A stretch of DNA of 13,371 bases from CALREA01 sp041674865 (GTDB taxonomy: Bacteria; Patescibacteriota; Gracilibacteria; UBA1369; UBA12463): assembly GCA_041674865.1 (NCBI GenBank), contig JBAYUX010000036.1, positions 1-13,371 of the forward strand. Reading direction: 5' to 3'. Position numbers and translations under genes: made by a program. This document shows positions 1 through 7,761 of this stretch, in pieces; the stretch's first letter is position 1, and the number at the start of each line of letters is the position of its first letter. The notes beneath the pieces were generated by a model. That model did no database searches. It was not told where the DNA came from and saw nothing but the letters and a program-made list of their open reading frames with translations.

Positions 1-168
1 CGCCTTTATGGCATTTACAACGCATCGTATCCAATCGCCTACATTATCGCGCCAACTTTTGGTGCGATTCTCCTTTCCAGCTTTGGAATAAGTGGAGTTT
101 GGATCGGAACGGCATTTGTGTTTATACTAGTCGCGTTATCATCGCTCTCGATATCCAAGAAATACTAA
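1..168 (+). CDS. C-terminal end of an MFS-like membrane transporter (partial)
   Basis: The frame is open from base 1 to a TAA at 166-168 and gives 55 residues; the 5' part lies outside the window. The peptide has two hydrophobic segments, one around IAYIIAPTFGAILLSSFGI and one around WIGTAFVFILVALSS, ending in a short basic tail (SKKY). The pattern of a small-residue helix with an AP-x-x-G motif followed by a last helix resembles the final two transmembrane segments of major facilitator superfamily permeases. That assignment is inference from a short fragment; another polytopic transporter is possible. Only 3 bases separate its stop from the hrcA start, so the two are probably co-transcribed. 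Confidence 0.6.
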   Translation, partial: RLYGIYNASYPIAYIIAPTFGAILLSSFGISGVWIGTAFVFILVALSSLSISKKY

Positions 169-171
169 CGT

Positions 172-879
172 ATGGACAGACGAACCCAAGTACTGAAGGC
201 CATTGTGCAGCACTTCATTTCAACAGCTGAACCGGTCGGATCAAACACGATTATCGTGAGCTATAAGTTTCACGTCTCACCGGCAACCATTCGAAATGAA
301 ATGGCATCTCTTGAAAAAGAAGGTCTCATCTATCAGCCACACACCTCTTCTGGCCGTGTTCCAACCGAACTCGGTTACCGAAAATACATTGATGAAATTG
401 CCGATTTTGCTGATGCTCGCAAACGCGCGCAGCTCATCGTCGCCAATGTTCAGAAAGAATACGCTATCGAAAAGGTTCGTGAAAAAATGTATGACGCCGT
501 GCATTTATTAGCACGTTCTACCGGAAGTGTCTCCTTCGCAACCGTTCCTGACAACCGACGAACATTCTTCCTCGGGCTCTCAAACGTTTTGAAACAGCCA
601 GAATTCATCGAAGATCCGATGCGCGCATCACAAGTCGTCGAAGTTCTCGAAAACGATGACAACTTCATCAACACCCTCATGCAGCTCGGCATCGAAGACA
701 CGCCACAGGCATTCATTGGTCAGGAAAATATTCTTCCGCAAATCCAATCATGCTCGATCGTTGTCGGACGCTACAACCTTGAAGGATTCGACGGATTCGT
801 TGGGGTTCTCGGCCCAACTCGTATGGACTACGCTTACAACATCGCTCTCGTACAGGAAATCATCAAGCTCATCGAATAA
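172..879 (+). CDS. hrcA: Heat-inducible transcription repressor HrcA (short form)
   Basis: HrcA represses class I heat-shock genes by binding the CIRCE operator and is classically modulated by GroEL. The N-terminus is a winged helix-turn-helix: residues about 1-70 contain SPATIRNEMASLEKEGLI and SSGRVPTELGYRKYID, both hallmark HrcA segments. The C-terminal half keeps the family pattern ending in GFVGVLGPTRMDYAYNIALV. At 235 residues it is about 100 shorter than the roughly 340 residues usual in model bacteria, so the central GAF-like/inserted region is reduced. The ATG follows the upstream stop by 3 bases with no Shine-Dalgarno. A perfect CIRCE site lies upstream of dnaK in this window, but none is visible upstream of hrcA or grpE, so autoregulation is not evident here. 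Confidence 0.95.
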   Translation: MDRRTQVLKAIVQHFISTAEPVGSNTIIVSYKFHVSPATIRNEMASLEKEGLIYQPHTSSGRVPTELGYRKYIDEIADFADARKRAQLIVANVQKEYAIEKVREKMYDAVHLLARSTGSVSFATVPDNRRTFFLGLSNVLKQPEFIEDPMRASQVVEVLENDDNFINTLMQLGIEDTPQAFIGQENILPQIQSCSIVVGRYNLEGFDGFVGVLGPTRMDYAYNIALVQEIIKLIE

Positions 880-902
880 ATTATTTTATTTCACTCCACG
901 TT

Positions 903-1430
903 ATGTCAGACGACACACAAAACCCACAAGACCCAAAGAACCCGCAGCAACCAATTCCAGACGAAGGCGCACAAGAGAATGCACAACCAGAAGGAGACGT
1001 CGAACTTCTCAAGGGACAACTTGCTCAAATGACCGAGACCTGCCGACGTGCCCTCGCCGATCTTTCGAATTACAAACGATTCGTCGAAGAACAGCGCAAA
1101 CAGGCCGCATGGTACGGAACGGCAGAAATTCTCAAGGACTTGTTGCCAATTATCGACAACTTCGATCGTGCGCTCCAGCACATGGCTGAACTCGAACCAC
1201 AACATCGCGAAGGAGTTGAGGCGATCTCTCGCCAGCTCAACGCCGTCCTCCAAAAAAACCGTGTCGAAAAGATGGATGTTGTGGGCAAGCCTTTTGATGC
1301 CAACATGCACGAAGTTCTTTCTCAGGCTCCAGGTGCCGACGGTATCGTCGTCGAAGAGTTCGAAAAAGGCTATCTCATAGCCGGCCAAGTTCTCCGCCCA
1401 GCCAAGGTTATCGTCGGAAACGGCCAGTAA
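903..1430 (+). CDS. grpE: Nucleotide exchange factor GrpE
   Basis: GrpE is the cytoplasmic nucleotide exchange factor that releases ADP from DnaK. Residues about 1-35 are a disordered Gln/Pro/Asp/Glu-rich head. A long helix follows with ALADLSNYKRFVEEQRKQA, then the family segment LLPIIDNFDRALQHM. The C-terminal beta domain carries FDANMHEVLSQ and EEFEKGYLIAGQVLRPAKV, which match the GrpE signature (H-E, then G-Y-x-hh, then R-P-A-x-V). Its length of 175 residues is typical. It starts 23 bases after hrcA with no ribosome-binding motif. It is separated from dnaK by two orphan genes and by dnaK's own promoter. Confidence 0.96.
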   Translation: MSDDTQNPQDPKNPQQPIPDEGAQENAQPEGDVELLKGQLAQMTETCRRALADLSNYKRFVEEQRKQAAWYGTAEILKDLLPIIDNFDRALQHMAELEPQHREGVEAISRQLNAVLQKNRVEKMDVVGKPFDANMHEVLSQAPGADGIVVEEFEKGYLIAGQVLRPAKVIVGNGQ

Positions 1431-1525
1431 TTTCCGAGCGACGATCAACCAGCAGCTCCGCAACCGACAGAGCCCCCGGCATGCCTGTACCCTCAAACTA
1501 AAGACCAAAAGAGCATATTTTTTTA

Positions 1526-1554
1526 TTGACAACAAGCCATTTTACAGGTAAAAA
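1526..1554 (+). promoter_or_regulatory. Putative sigma70-type promoter for the small orphan gene pair
   Basis: TTGACA at 1526-1531, a 17-base spacer, and TAAAAA at 1549-1554. The -35 box is perfect and the -10 is moderate. The spacing and TAAAA-type -10 match the dnaK promoter in this window. It would drive the two small genes at 1606 and 1971. It lies directly after a T-run (about 1518-1524). Confidence 0.5.
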
Positions 1555-1605
1555 CCCACCTGCACTTTTGACGTGCACGAACCAAGCCACATAACCCCCA
1601 AAGCC

Positions 1606-1947
1606 ATGAATACAGCAGAATATCCAGACAATACCCTTCTTACTATTCCTAAAGGGATGGTAGCTATGCACACATCAAATCTTTACGGCGAAATCGAAGA
1701 CGCTGTTCGTTTCGACGCAATCGGCGATGCTCTAAGCAGAGCAAGCATTCTCTATAGAGTTGAATTTTCAGCAGACAAAAGAACACGAACCATTTTTATT
1801 GAAGAAGGCTCTAAGGCCGAAGGTCTAGCAGCAGTCAGCCGCGTTACAACTGGGACTGAAGTGACTCCCGATCCACGAGAGGACATGCGATTTATGAGAC
1901 ATGCTTGCCGCAAAGATGTAGCTACAGTACTCGCAGAAGCAGCTTAA
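1606..1947 (+). CDS. Hypothetical protein, 113 residues, first of a paralogous pair
   Basis: I do not recognise this family. The protein is soluble, with no signal peptide or membrane segment. The middle (residues about 25-75) contains FDAIGDALSRASILYRVEF, then a short D-K-R-T-R-T strand and IFIEE, suggesting an alpha/beta fold. The downstream gene product aligns with this segment without gaps at E, F-D, D, R, D, R and I positions, so the two look like diverged tandem duplicates. The ATG at 1606 is chosen; the frame also opens at a GTG at 1573, which would add 11 residues and sits 18 bases after the putative -10. It lies between grpE and dnaK, where chaperone genes are usually adjacent, but nothing in the sequence shows a chaperone role. 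Confidence 0.7.
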   Translation: MNTAEYPDNTLLTIPKGMVAMHTSNLYGEIEDAVRFDAIGDALSRASILYRVEFSADKRTRTIFIEEGSKAEGLAAVSRVTTGTEVTPDPREDMRFMRHACRKDVATVLAEAA

Positions 1948-1970
1948 AGAAACGTAAAACAACCCTTCTC

Positions 1971-2267
1971 ATGGTTGATACACATAGACACACGGACGAA
2001 CTCGTCAGTATTGTTCATTCGCCAAACTGGAGCACGCCAGAGCACCCAATTGTAGAAGTTGACGAACATATCATGTTTGATGTCATGATTGACCTCGTGC
2101 GACGATCTGGGGTTTTTGCAGAAATCGGACTCGCTCCAGACAATAGCGCCCGCTCAATACGAGTGCTTAAAAAAGATGCCAACCACGCCCGACACCTTCT
2201 TCGCGAAGCAGACAAACATGGAATCCTCCAGGACATGGTCAATGATCGAACCGAGTGGGACATATAA
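1971..2267 (+). CDS. Hypothetical protein, 98-99 residues, second of a paralogous pair
   Basis: Unrecognised small soluble protein. The ATG at 1971 follows the previous stop by 23 bases and gives a product starting MVDTHRHTDELV. An upstream in-frame opening at 1905 overlaps the previous gene and is less likely. Residues about 28-80 (EVDEHIMFDVMIDLVRRSG, then a D-N-S-A-R-S-I-R-V strand) align with the neighbouring 113-residue protein, sharing the F-D, R, D, R-x-I pattern. The end is rich in His and Asp (DANHARHLLREADKHG). The pair is probably bicistronic from the promoter at 1526. Function is unknown. Confidence 0.7.
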   Translation: MVDTHRHTDELVSIVHSPNWSTPEHPIVEVDEHIMFDVMIDLVRRSGVFAEIGLAPDNSARSIRVLKKDANHARHLLREADKHGILQDMVNDRTEWDI

Positions 2268-2288
2268 ATTTGGCTTCAAAAATCACTC

Positions 2289-2317
2289 TTGACGACACGC
2301 TATTAGCACTCTAAAAT
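2289..2317 (+). promoter_or_regulatory. dnaK promoter, sigma70-type
   Basis: TTGACG at 2289-2294, exactly 17 bases, then TAAAAT at 2312-2317. The -10 box occupies the spacer of the CIRCE inverted repeat, so HrcA binding would directly block RNA polymerase. Predicted initiation near 2324 gives a leader of about 28 bases containing half of the operator. Confidence 0.85.
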
Positions 2318-2329
2318 ACTGAGTGCTAA
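2303..2329 (+). promoter_or_regulatory. CIRCE operator (HrcA binding site)
   Basis: TTAGCACTC (2303-2311), 9-base spacer, GAGTGCTAA (2321-2329). Both half sites match the published CIRCE consensus perfectly. It sits 23 bases upstream of dnaK and overlaps the -10 box. It is the only CIRCE visible in the window and pairs with hrcA at 172-879. Confidence 0.97.
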
Positions 2330-2352
2330 TTTAAATTTTACACCAAAATACT

Positions 2353-4293
<1,941 letters not shown>

Positions 4294-4304
4294 TCGAGTT
4301 AACC

Positions 4305-4706
4305 ATGAATTCCATGAAACGAGTTTTTATTAGCTTCAGCCATAATGACATTGACCACGTGAGAGGATTGCGCCTGTTGAATAGCAATCCAAACTTTGAC
4401 CTAGAATTCTATGATCAATCGATAAAAGAAGCTATAGATAGCGAAAACGCAGACTATATTAAACGAGTAATCAGTGATCAAATCAAAAGATCAAGCGTGA
4501 CTGTATGTCTGATCAGCGAATCAACCCATCTAAGCAAATGGGTAGACTGGGAACTGAATAAAAGCAAAGAACATGGAAACTTAATCATTGTAATGGCGAT
4601 AAAAGGAGTTGAAAGCGCAATACTGCCAAGCTTTATCAAGGATAATGATGTTGCATTTCTAAGTTGGGATCCCATTTACCTTACACAATTACTTAATCAA
4701 TCATAA
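4305..4706 (+). CDS. ThsB-like TIR-domain protein
   Basis: TIR domains of this class (Thoeris ThsB / DUF1863 type) act in phage defence by converting NAD+ into a signalling nucleotide. The 133-residue protein is a single TIR domain. Strand 1 is KRVFISFSHNDIDHVRGLRLL (residues 5-25 region). FYDQS and a D-S-E-N-x-D-Y-I-K-R-x-I stretch follow, then the SSVTVCLIS strand. The motif KWVDWELN holds the likely catalytic Glu83 (W79, W82). ATG codons at 4305 and 4314 are both possible; the second gives MKRVFISFS, a typical family start. It lies 11 bases after dnaK, shares its TAA with the next ATG (TAATG), and is AT-rich with different codon use from dnaK, suggesting acquisition. No Thoeris ThsA (SIR2-SLOG or Macro effector) is encoded nearby; the 2TM neighbour is the obvious effector candidate. 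Enzymatic activity is inferred. Confidence 0.88.
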   Translation: MNSMKRVFISFSHNDIDHVRGLRLLNSNPNFDLEFYDQSIKEAIDSENADYIKRVISDQIKRSSVTVCLISESTHLSKWVDWELNKSKEHGNLIIVMAIKGVESAILPSFIKDNDVAFLSWDPIYLTQLLNQS

Positions 4707-5122
4707 TGAGCACAACTTATGCGAGACTTAATGATCAGATTAAATGGTACGACACAAAAAGTATAAGTAATAAAAAATATTTTATTCGCCTTAAATTAGC
4801 GGAAATTGTAATTGCCAGCTCTATTACAATTCTTGCAGGAATAGACTCACCGAAGATTATAATAGAAATATCCGGAGCCCTAATTATAGTACTTGAAGCC
4901 ATACAGCATTTATATCAATTCCAGAGCAATTGGATCAGCTATAGGTCAACATGCGAAAATTTAAAACATGAAAAATATTTATGGGATGGAAAAGCAGGCC
5001 CATATACCAACGATAACGAAGTAGAGAACCTTTTAGCAGACAGAATTGAAAGCCTTATATCACAAGAAAACGCCAAGTGGATAGCAGGGCAGGGATCTAA
5101 AGAAAAAGGTAAAAAAGAATAG
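4706..5122 (+). CDS. SLATT/DUF4231-like two-helix membrane protein (predicted effector)
   Basis: SLATT proteins are two-transmembrane-helix effectors, predicted from nucleotide-activated conflict systems to perturb membranes. This 138-residue protein has an N-terminal soluble helix (LNDQIKWYDTKSISNKKYF), TM1 at about residues 31-47 (AEIVIASSITILAGI) and TM2 at about 50-68 (IIIEISGALIIVLEAIQHL). The characteristic post-TM segment has W-I-S-Y-R-S-T-C-E-N-L-K-H-E-K-Y and then GPYTN. The W-x-x-Y-R, E-x-L-K-x-E and G-P-Y elements match DUF4231/SLATT. The tail is Lys/Gly-rich. Its ATG overlaps the TIR stop by one base, implying coupled translation and a shared function. It carries no SLOG, Macro or other ligand-binding domain, so any signal must be sensed by the SLATT domain itself or by a partner. 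Family recognition is confident; the effector role is inferred. Confidence 0.82.
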   Translation: MSTTYARLNDQIKWYDTKSISNKKYFIRLKLAEIVIASSITILAGIDSPKIIIEISGALIIVLEAIQHLYQFQSNWISYRSTCENLKHEKYLWDGKAGPYTNDNEVENLLADRIESLISQENAKWIAGQGSKEKGKKE

Positions 5123-5175
5123 TTTATTCAAACTTAACCAACTTCGAAAGCGGAATCGCCGAACTCGCTAAACAT

Positions 5176-6402
5176 TTAACGCAGAAAAAAGGAATGCCAT
5201 TTTTCTCGACTTATAATTGGAAAAAGAAAGATATTTCTTAATGGCTTAAGGGTTCTAACATCACTCATTTTCCGAGTGGTACTCTCGATATGCTCATCCA
5301 AATCTTTATATAACTGATCCACATGATAAAAACGATAATGATTGCCCCATGCAACAATCTTCTCCTCCATTTGATAAGCAATATCCAAAATTTTTGTACC
5401 GCGAATTAAACTTTTCTTATAGCTCGACCGATTTAATACATCATTCATATGAGTTAAAGCAGCACCTTTTCCACCTTCAGGAAAAAGTCCACGTCTCTGA
5501 ATAGAAATACCAAGAAAATTGATAACCTCTGACGCTTTAAGATTTTTAATAAACGTCTTTTTATTTTCAGGTGAAAGATCTAGGCCAACCTTAGCAAGTT
5601 CCTGTAAGGCAAATTTATAGGCGATGATTGCTTCATCTTTAGTTTTACACATTATTATAAAATCATCCACATATCGGATAAGCCTATCACCAAAAAGAGA
5701 TTTAAGGGCAATATCAAATTCGGCAAGATAGAGATTAGCAAAAATTGGAGAAAGGGCGGACCCCTGAGTAATTCCAACATCGCCCACTGGTATAGAGATA
5801 TCTTCCTTGCCTACAAACTTCTCAGGATTACCAACTTCAAAATAAATATATTCAACTAATAAATTAGTTAAACCGATATCCATCGGTACAGTATCTCGAA
5901 GTTTATCCAACAAAGCTTGTTTAGGTATTCTATCAAAAAAAGACACAATATCGGATTCAAAAATCCAAAAACATCCTTGTCCTACATGATAAACCACCTT
6001 CTCGATCGCATTTTTAAGACTTATAGATTCATCTTCATCATTCTTCGCACCACAGTAGCTAACCCCAGTACTAATGACAGGAGTAAGACAAGGCTTAAAA
6101 AGTTCAAGCATAGCTCGCTGGACTATACGATCTCTAATCGTTGGCACAGATATAATACGAAATTTCCCATTATTCTTCTTCTCAAGCACAACTTTAACAG
6201 GTTGAGCATGATATTTACCAAGCCGCAACTCTTCCGACAAGATCGATAAGTTTTCAGGCAAATTTTGACCAAAATCAAAAAGACTAACGCCATCAATCCC
6301 TTTAGACCGTGTAGCGATCTTTTCGGTCTTACCTCTCCGGACAGAGAGCCATGATTTTTTCAACAAAAACGGATTTGACAATTCGACGAGATTGAAAGCC
6401 AT
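5176..6402 (-). CDS. Group-II-intron-like reverse transcriptase without endonuclease domain (candidate defence RT)
   Basis: RNA-dependent DNA polymerase fold. Fingers: residues 35-104 with GIDGVSLFDF, L-x-x-G-K-Y and FRIISVPTIRDRIVQRAM. Motif A is FESDIVSFFDRI (catalytic Asp151). Motif B is GITQGSALSPIFANLYLAEFD (210-230). Motif C is RYVDDFII (Asp246, Asp247). The FLGI motif follows near residue 298, and a maturase-like thumb (WGNHYRFYHVDQLYKDLDEHI) reaches the C-terminus. The 408 residues leave no room for an HNH endonuclease, and no intron domain V is visible on either side, so this is not an intact group II intron. Retron-type VTG and the DGR-type S-Q motif are absent. The best inference is an unknown-group (DRT-like) or G2L RT. 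It is convergent with the SLATT gene (53-base gap) and is preceded by a hairpin-rich leader that may be its RNA template or partner. The ATG at 6402 has no Shine-Dalgarno. Confidence 0.9.
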   Translation of the reverse strand: MAFNLVELSNPFLLKKSWLSVRRGKTEKIATRSKGIDGVSLFDFGQNLPENLSILSEELRLGKYHAQPVKVVLEKKNNGKFRIISVPTIRDRIVQRAMLELFKPCLTPVISTGVSYCGAKNDEDESISLKNAIEKVVYHVGQGCFWIFESDIVSFFDRIPKQALLDKLRDTVPMDIGLTNLLVEYIYFEVGNPEKFVGKEDISIPVGDVGITQGSALSPIFANLYLAEFDIALKSLFGDRLIRYVDDFIIMCKTKDEAIIAYKFALQELAKVGLDLSPENKKTFIKNLKASEVINFLGISIQRRGLFPEGGKGAALTHMNDVLNRSSYKKSLIRGTKILDIAYQMEEKIVAWGNHYRFYHVDQLYKDLDEHIESTTRKMSDVRTLKPLRNIFLFPIISREKWHSFFLR

Positions 6403-6693
6403 GATTTAGCTGTTATAGGTTCGCGAAGTAAAGCTCTTTTTCAAGAATTCTTCACTTCACTTTCGGAACAGTTCCTGTCGATTCCAAGACTCTGTTCTGT
6501 ACCAGCGCTGGTACAGAAAGTTCTTGGATTCTTTTAGAGTTGTCACAAAACAAACCTCCAAATTTCGGAACTTTATTCCTAGCCCTTGATTAGTTACCTG
6601 GAGGCCTTGCGGTCTGCCGATAACCCCTCTAATCCACTGGGCGTGGCGCTCTTCGTTTCCGTTGAGCTACCTTAACTTTATCAGAAAAGGTAG
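6403..6693 (-). ncRNA. Predicted structured RNA in the 5' leader of the reverse transcriptase
   Basis: This gene-free stretch is a run of inverted repeats. In plus coordinates the stems are 6667-6673/6687-6693 (7 bp), 6648-6651/6664-6667 (4 bp), 6634-6637/6643-6646 (4 bp) and 6588-6593/6629-6634 (6 bp). The last stem encloses a GACC-GCAA-GGCC hairpin with a GNRA-type loop. Next come a long stem at 6483-6528, a GGAAC/GTTCC repeat at 6465-6475, and 6425-6433/6450-6458 (9 pairs, one G-U) just before the RT start. A GATAAT -10-like box on the minus strand at 6700-6705 would start transcription close to the first stem. Many defence RTs and retrons use such an upstream RNA; that role here is inference, and the fold was judged by eye. 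Confidence 0.5.
6483..6528. repeat. Long inverted repeat with a 24-bp perfect palindrome
   Basis: TTCTGTACCAGC at 6495-6506 is followed immediately by its exact reverse complement at 6507-6518. An outer 7-bp arm TCCAAGA (6483-6489) pairs with TCTTGGA (6522-6528) across small internal loops (5 and 3 bases). It is the strongest dyad in the window. As RNA it makes a long hairpin comparable to a retron msd stem; as DNA it could be a protein-binding dyad. Confidence 0.9.
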
Positions 6694-6697
6694 AAGG

Positions 6698-6764
6698 ATA
6701 TTATCACAATTCGCAGACCAAGTAAAAACTTTTCATCCAAAACAGAAAAGAAAAGTGATAATAT
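6698..6764. promoter_or_regulatory. Symmetric divergent -10 region between the RT leader and lysE-like gene
   Basis: ATATTATCAC at 6698-6707 and its reverse complement GTGATAATAT at 6755-6764 form a 10-bp inverted repeat 47 bases apart. Each arm contains a GATAAT box pointing outwards: minus at 6700-6705 towards the RT RNA, plus at 6757-6762 towards the exporter gene. Convincing -35 boxes are not seen. The repeat could alternatively be an operator pair. Confidence 0.4.
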
Positions 6765-6787
6765 ATGTCGTATACGAAATCAACTCC

Positions 6788-7393
6788 ATGCCCCTCCTCT
6801 CCCCCTTCATCCTCGGCCTCATCGGAGCGCTAATACCCGGCCCGATTCTGACGGCGATATTTACGGAAATTCTGCAGTACAATTTTACAAAAAGTCTGCG
6901 GATCATTCTCATTGGTTTCGCAACTGAAACAACCGTCGCGTTTGTAAGCCTCATCCTTTTACAACAGCTCAATCCGCCTGAGGCTATTTTTAGAGGGCTG
7001 TCGCTGGTTGGGGCGGCGATATTGATTTGGATTGCGTCGTCGATTTACAAAGTCAAAACGCTGCATACGGGAGAGAAAACGTTTTTCACGTCGGGGAAAA
7101 TTATTGCCATGATTTTGGCGAACGGGGTGCTGTGGACGTATTGGATTACGGTCTGTATTCCGAAGGCTATCGCGCTCGGTCAGGTCATGCCGCTGGGGCA
7201 ATATATTTTCGTAGGGATCGCGCAATTAACGTGGCTACCGGTTACGACAGGTGTCGCATTTGTGTTTTCGCGCTTCCGGGGCGTGCTAAGCAACCCACGA
7301 ATCGTACCGGTCATGTTCAAGATATTTGCCGGGACCTTTGTCTACTTCGCGGTGAGCATGGCGTGGGATAGTGTGGGGTTTTTTGTGGGGTGA
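6788..7393 (+). CDS. LysE/RhtB-family exporter
   Basis: LysE-family proteins export amino acids or related small metabolites across the cytoplasmic membrane; the substrate cannot be told here. The product has about six hydrophobic segments. It opens with SPFILGLIGALIPGPILTAI, carrying the family G-x-x-x-P-G-P motif near residues 11-16. The ATG at 6788 gives 201 residues, the usual family length. The frame extends back to a TTG at 6662, but that would add a basic non-family tail and run through the RT-RNA promoter region. It ends in TGA and meets hicB tail to tail 8 bases away. Its GC-richer codon use differs from the adjacent island. Confidence 0.85.
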   Translation: MPLLSPFILGLIGALIPGPILTAIFTEILQYNFTKSLRIILIGFATETTVAFVSLILLQQLNPPEAIFRGLSLVGAAILIWIASSIYKVKTLHTGEKTFFTSGKIIAMILANGVLWTYWITVCIPKAIALGQVMPLGQYIFVGIAQLTWLPVTTGVAFVFSRFRGVLSNPRIVPVMFKIFAGTFVYFAVSMAWDSVGFFVG

Positions 7394-7401
7394 GAAGAGA
7401 G

Positions 7402-7722
7402 TTAATTTTTTAACGCCAAATCCCTCAAGTACCCGGACACAGAAGCATAACCTTTTTTATGTGCCTTCTTTTCGATAAGCTTTTTGTCGTCAGCGCTAAT
7501 TCTAAAGCGAATAACCTCTTCCTGATTATTTTTATAATCTTTCTCTGAAATAATTAAATTAGGTAAATCATGAAGTAATTCTGGAATATCTTCATTTAAA
7601 AAATCTTGAGCAATATTAGCAGCTTCACAAACAACATGAGTTTCCTCAGAATTAACTTGTTTCAAAGTATAAAAATATTTCTTGTTGCCGATGGTGAGGA
7701 AGTATTTGGCTGAGGTTTTCAT
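7402..7722 (-). CDS. hicB: HicB-like antitoxin with C-terminal ribbon-helix-helix domain
   Basis: HicB antitoxins neutralise HicA and repress their own operon. The N-terminal part (residues about 5-57) alternates strands and a helix and contains the degenerate HicB-like IPELLHDLPNLII. The C-terminal part (about 69-104) is a DNA-binding ribbon-helix-helix: EVIRFRISADDKKLIEKKA, then S-V-S-G-Y-L-R-D-L-A. It is the second gene of the hic operon, 39 bases after hicA on the minus strand. The N-terminal domain is shortened and diverged from model HicB, so identity rests partly on the HicA neighbour. Length is 106 residues. Confidence 0.75.
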   Translation of the reverse strand: MKTSAKYFLTIGNKKYFYTLKQVNSEETHVVCEAANIAQDFLNEDIPELLHDLPNLIISEKDYKNNQEEVIRFRISADDKKLIEKKAHKKGYASVSGYLRDLALKN

Positions 7723-7761
7723 GAGGAGAGTGGTAAAAGTGAGAGTATGGTGAGGTATTTT

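Noticed and set aside
906..1535. 209-residue minus-strand reading frame opposite grpE
   Set aside because: It is the shadow of grpE codon usage; grpE on the plus strand is unambiguous.
6590..6690. tRNA gene on the minus strand
   Set aside because: A TAGCTCAACGG/AGAGC segment resembles a D-arm, but there is no valid anticodon arm, no GGTTCGAATCC-type T-arm and no acceptor stem.
5123..6700. Intact group II intron around the RT
   Set aside because: The RT has a maturase-like thumb but no endonuclease, and no domain V-type hairpin (AGC triad with a conserved 34-base stem) is visible after the RT or in the leader.
6662..6787. Longer LysE-family protein starting at TTG 6662
   Set aside because: The 42 extra residues are basic and unlike the family; the ATG at 6788 gives the normal start and length, and the upstream stretch holds the RT-RNA promoter and stems.
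7391..7393. Alternative code with TGA read as glycine
   Set aside because: Read-through would add only three residues (G-E-E-S end) to the exporter and no other gene contains in-frame TGA, so the standard code is sufficient.
7401..7414. Terminator between lysE-like gene and hicB (GTTAA TTTT TTAAC)
   Set aside because: Five A/T-rich pairs with no GC stem are too weak to call a terminator.
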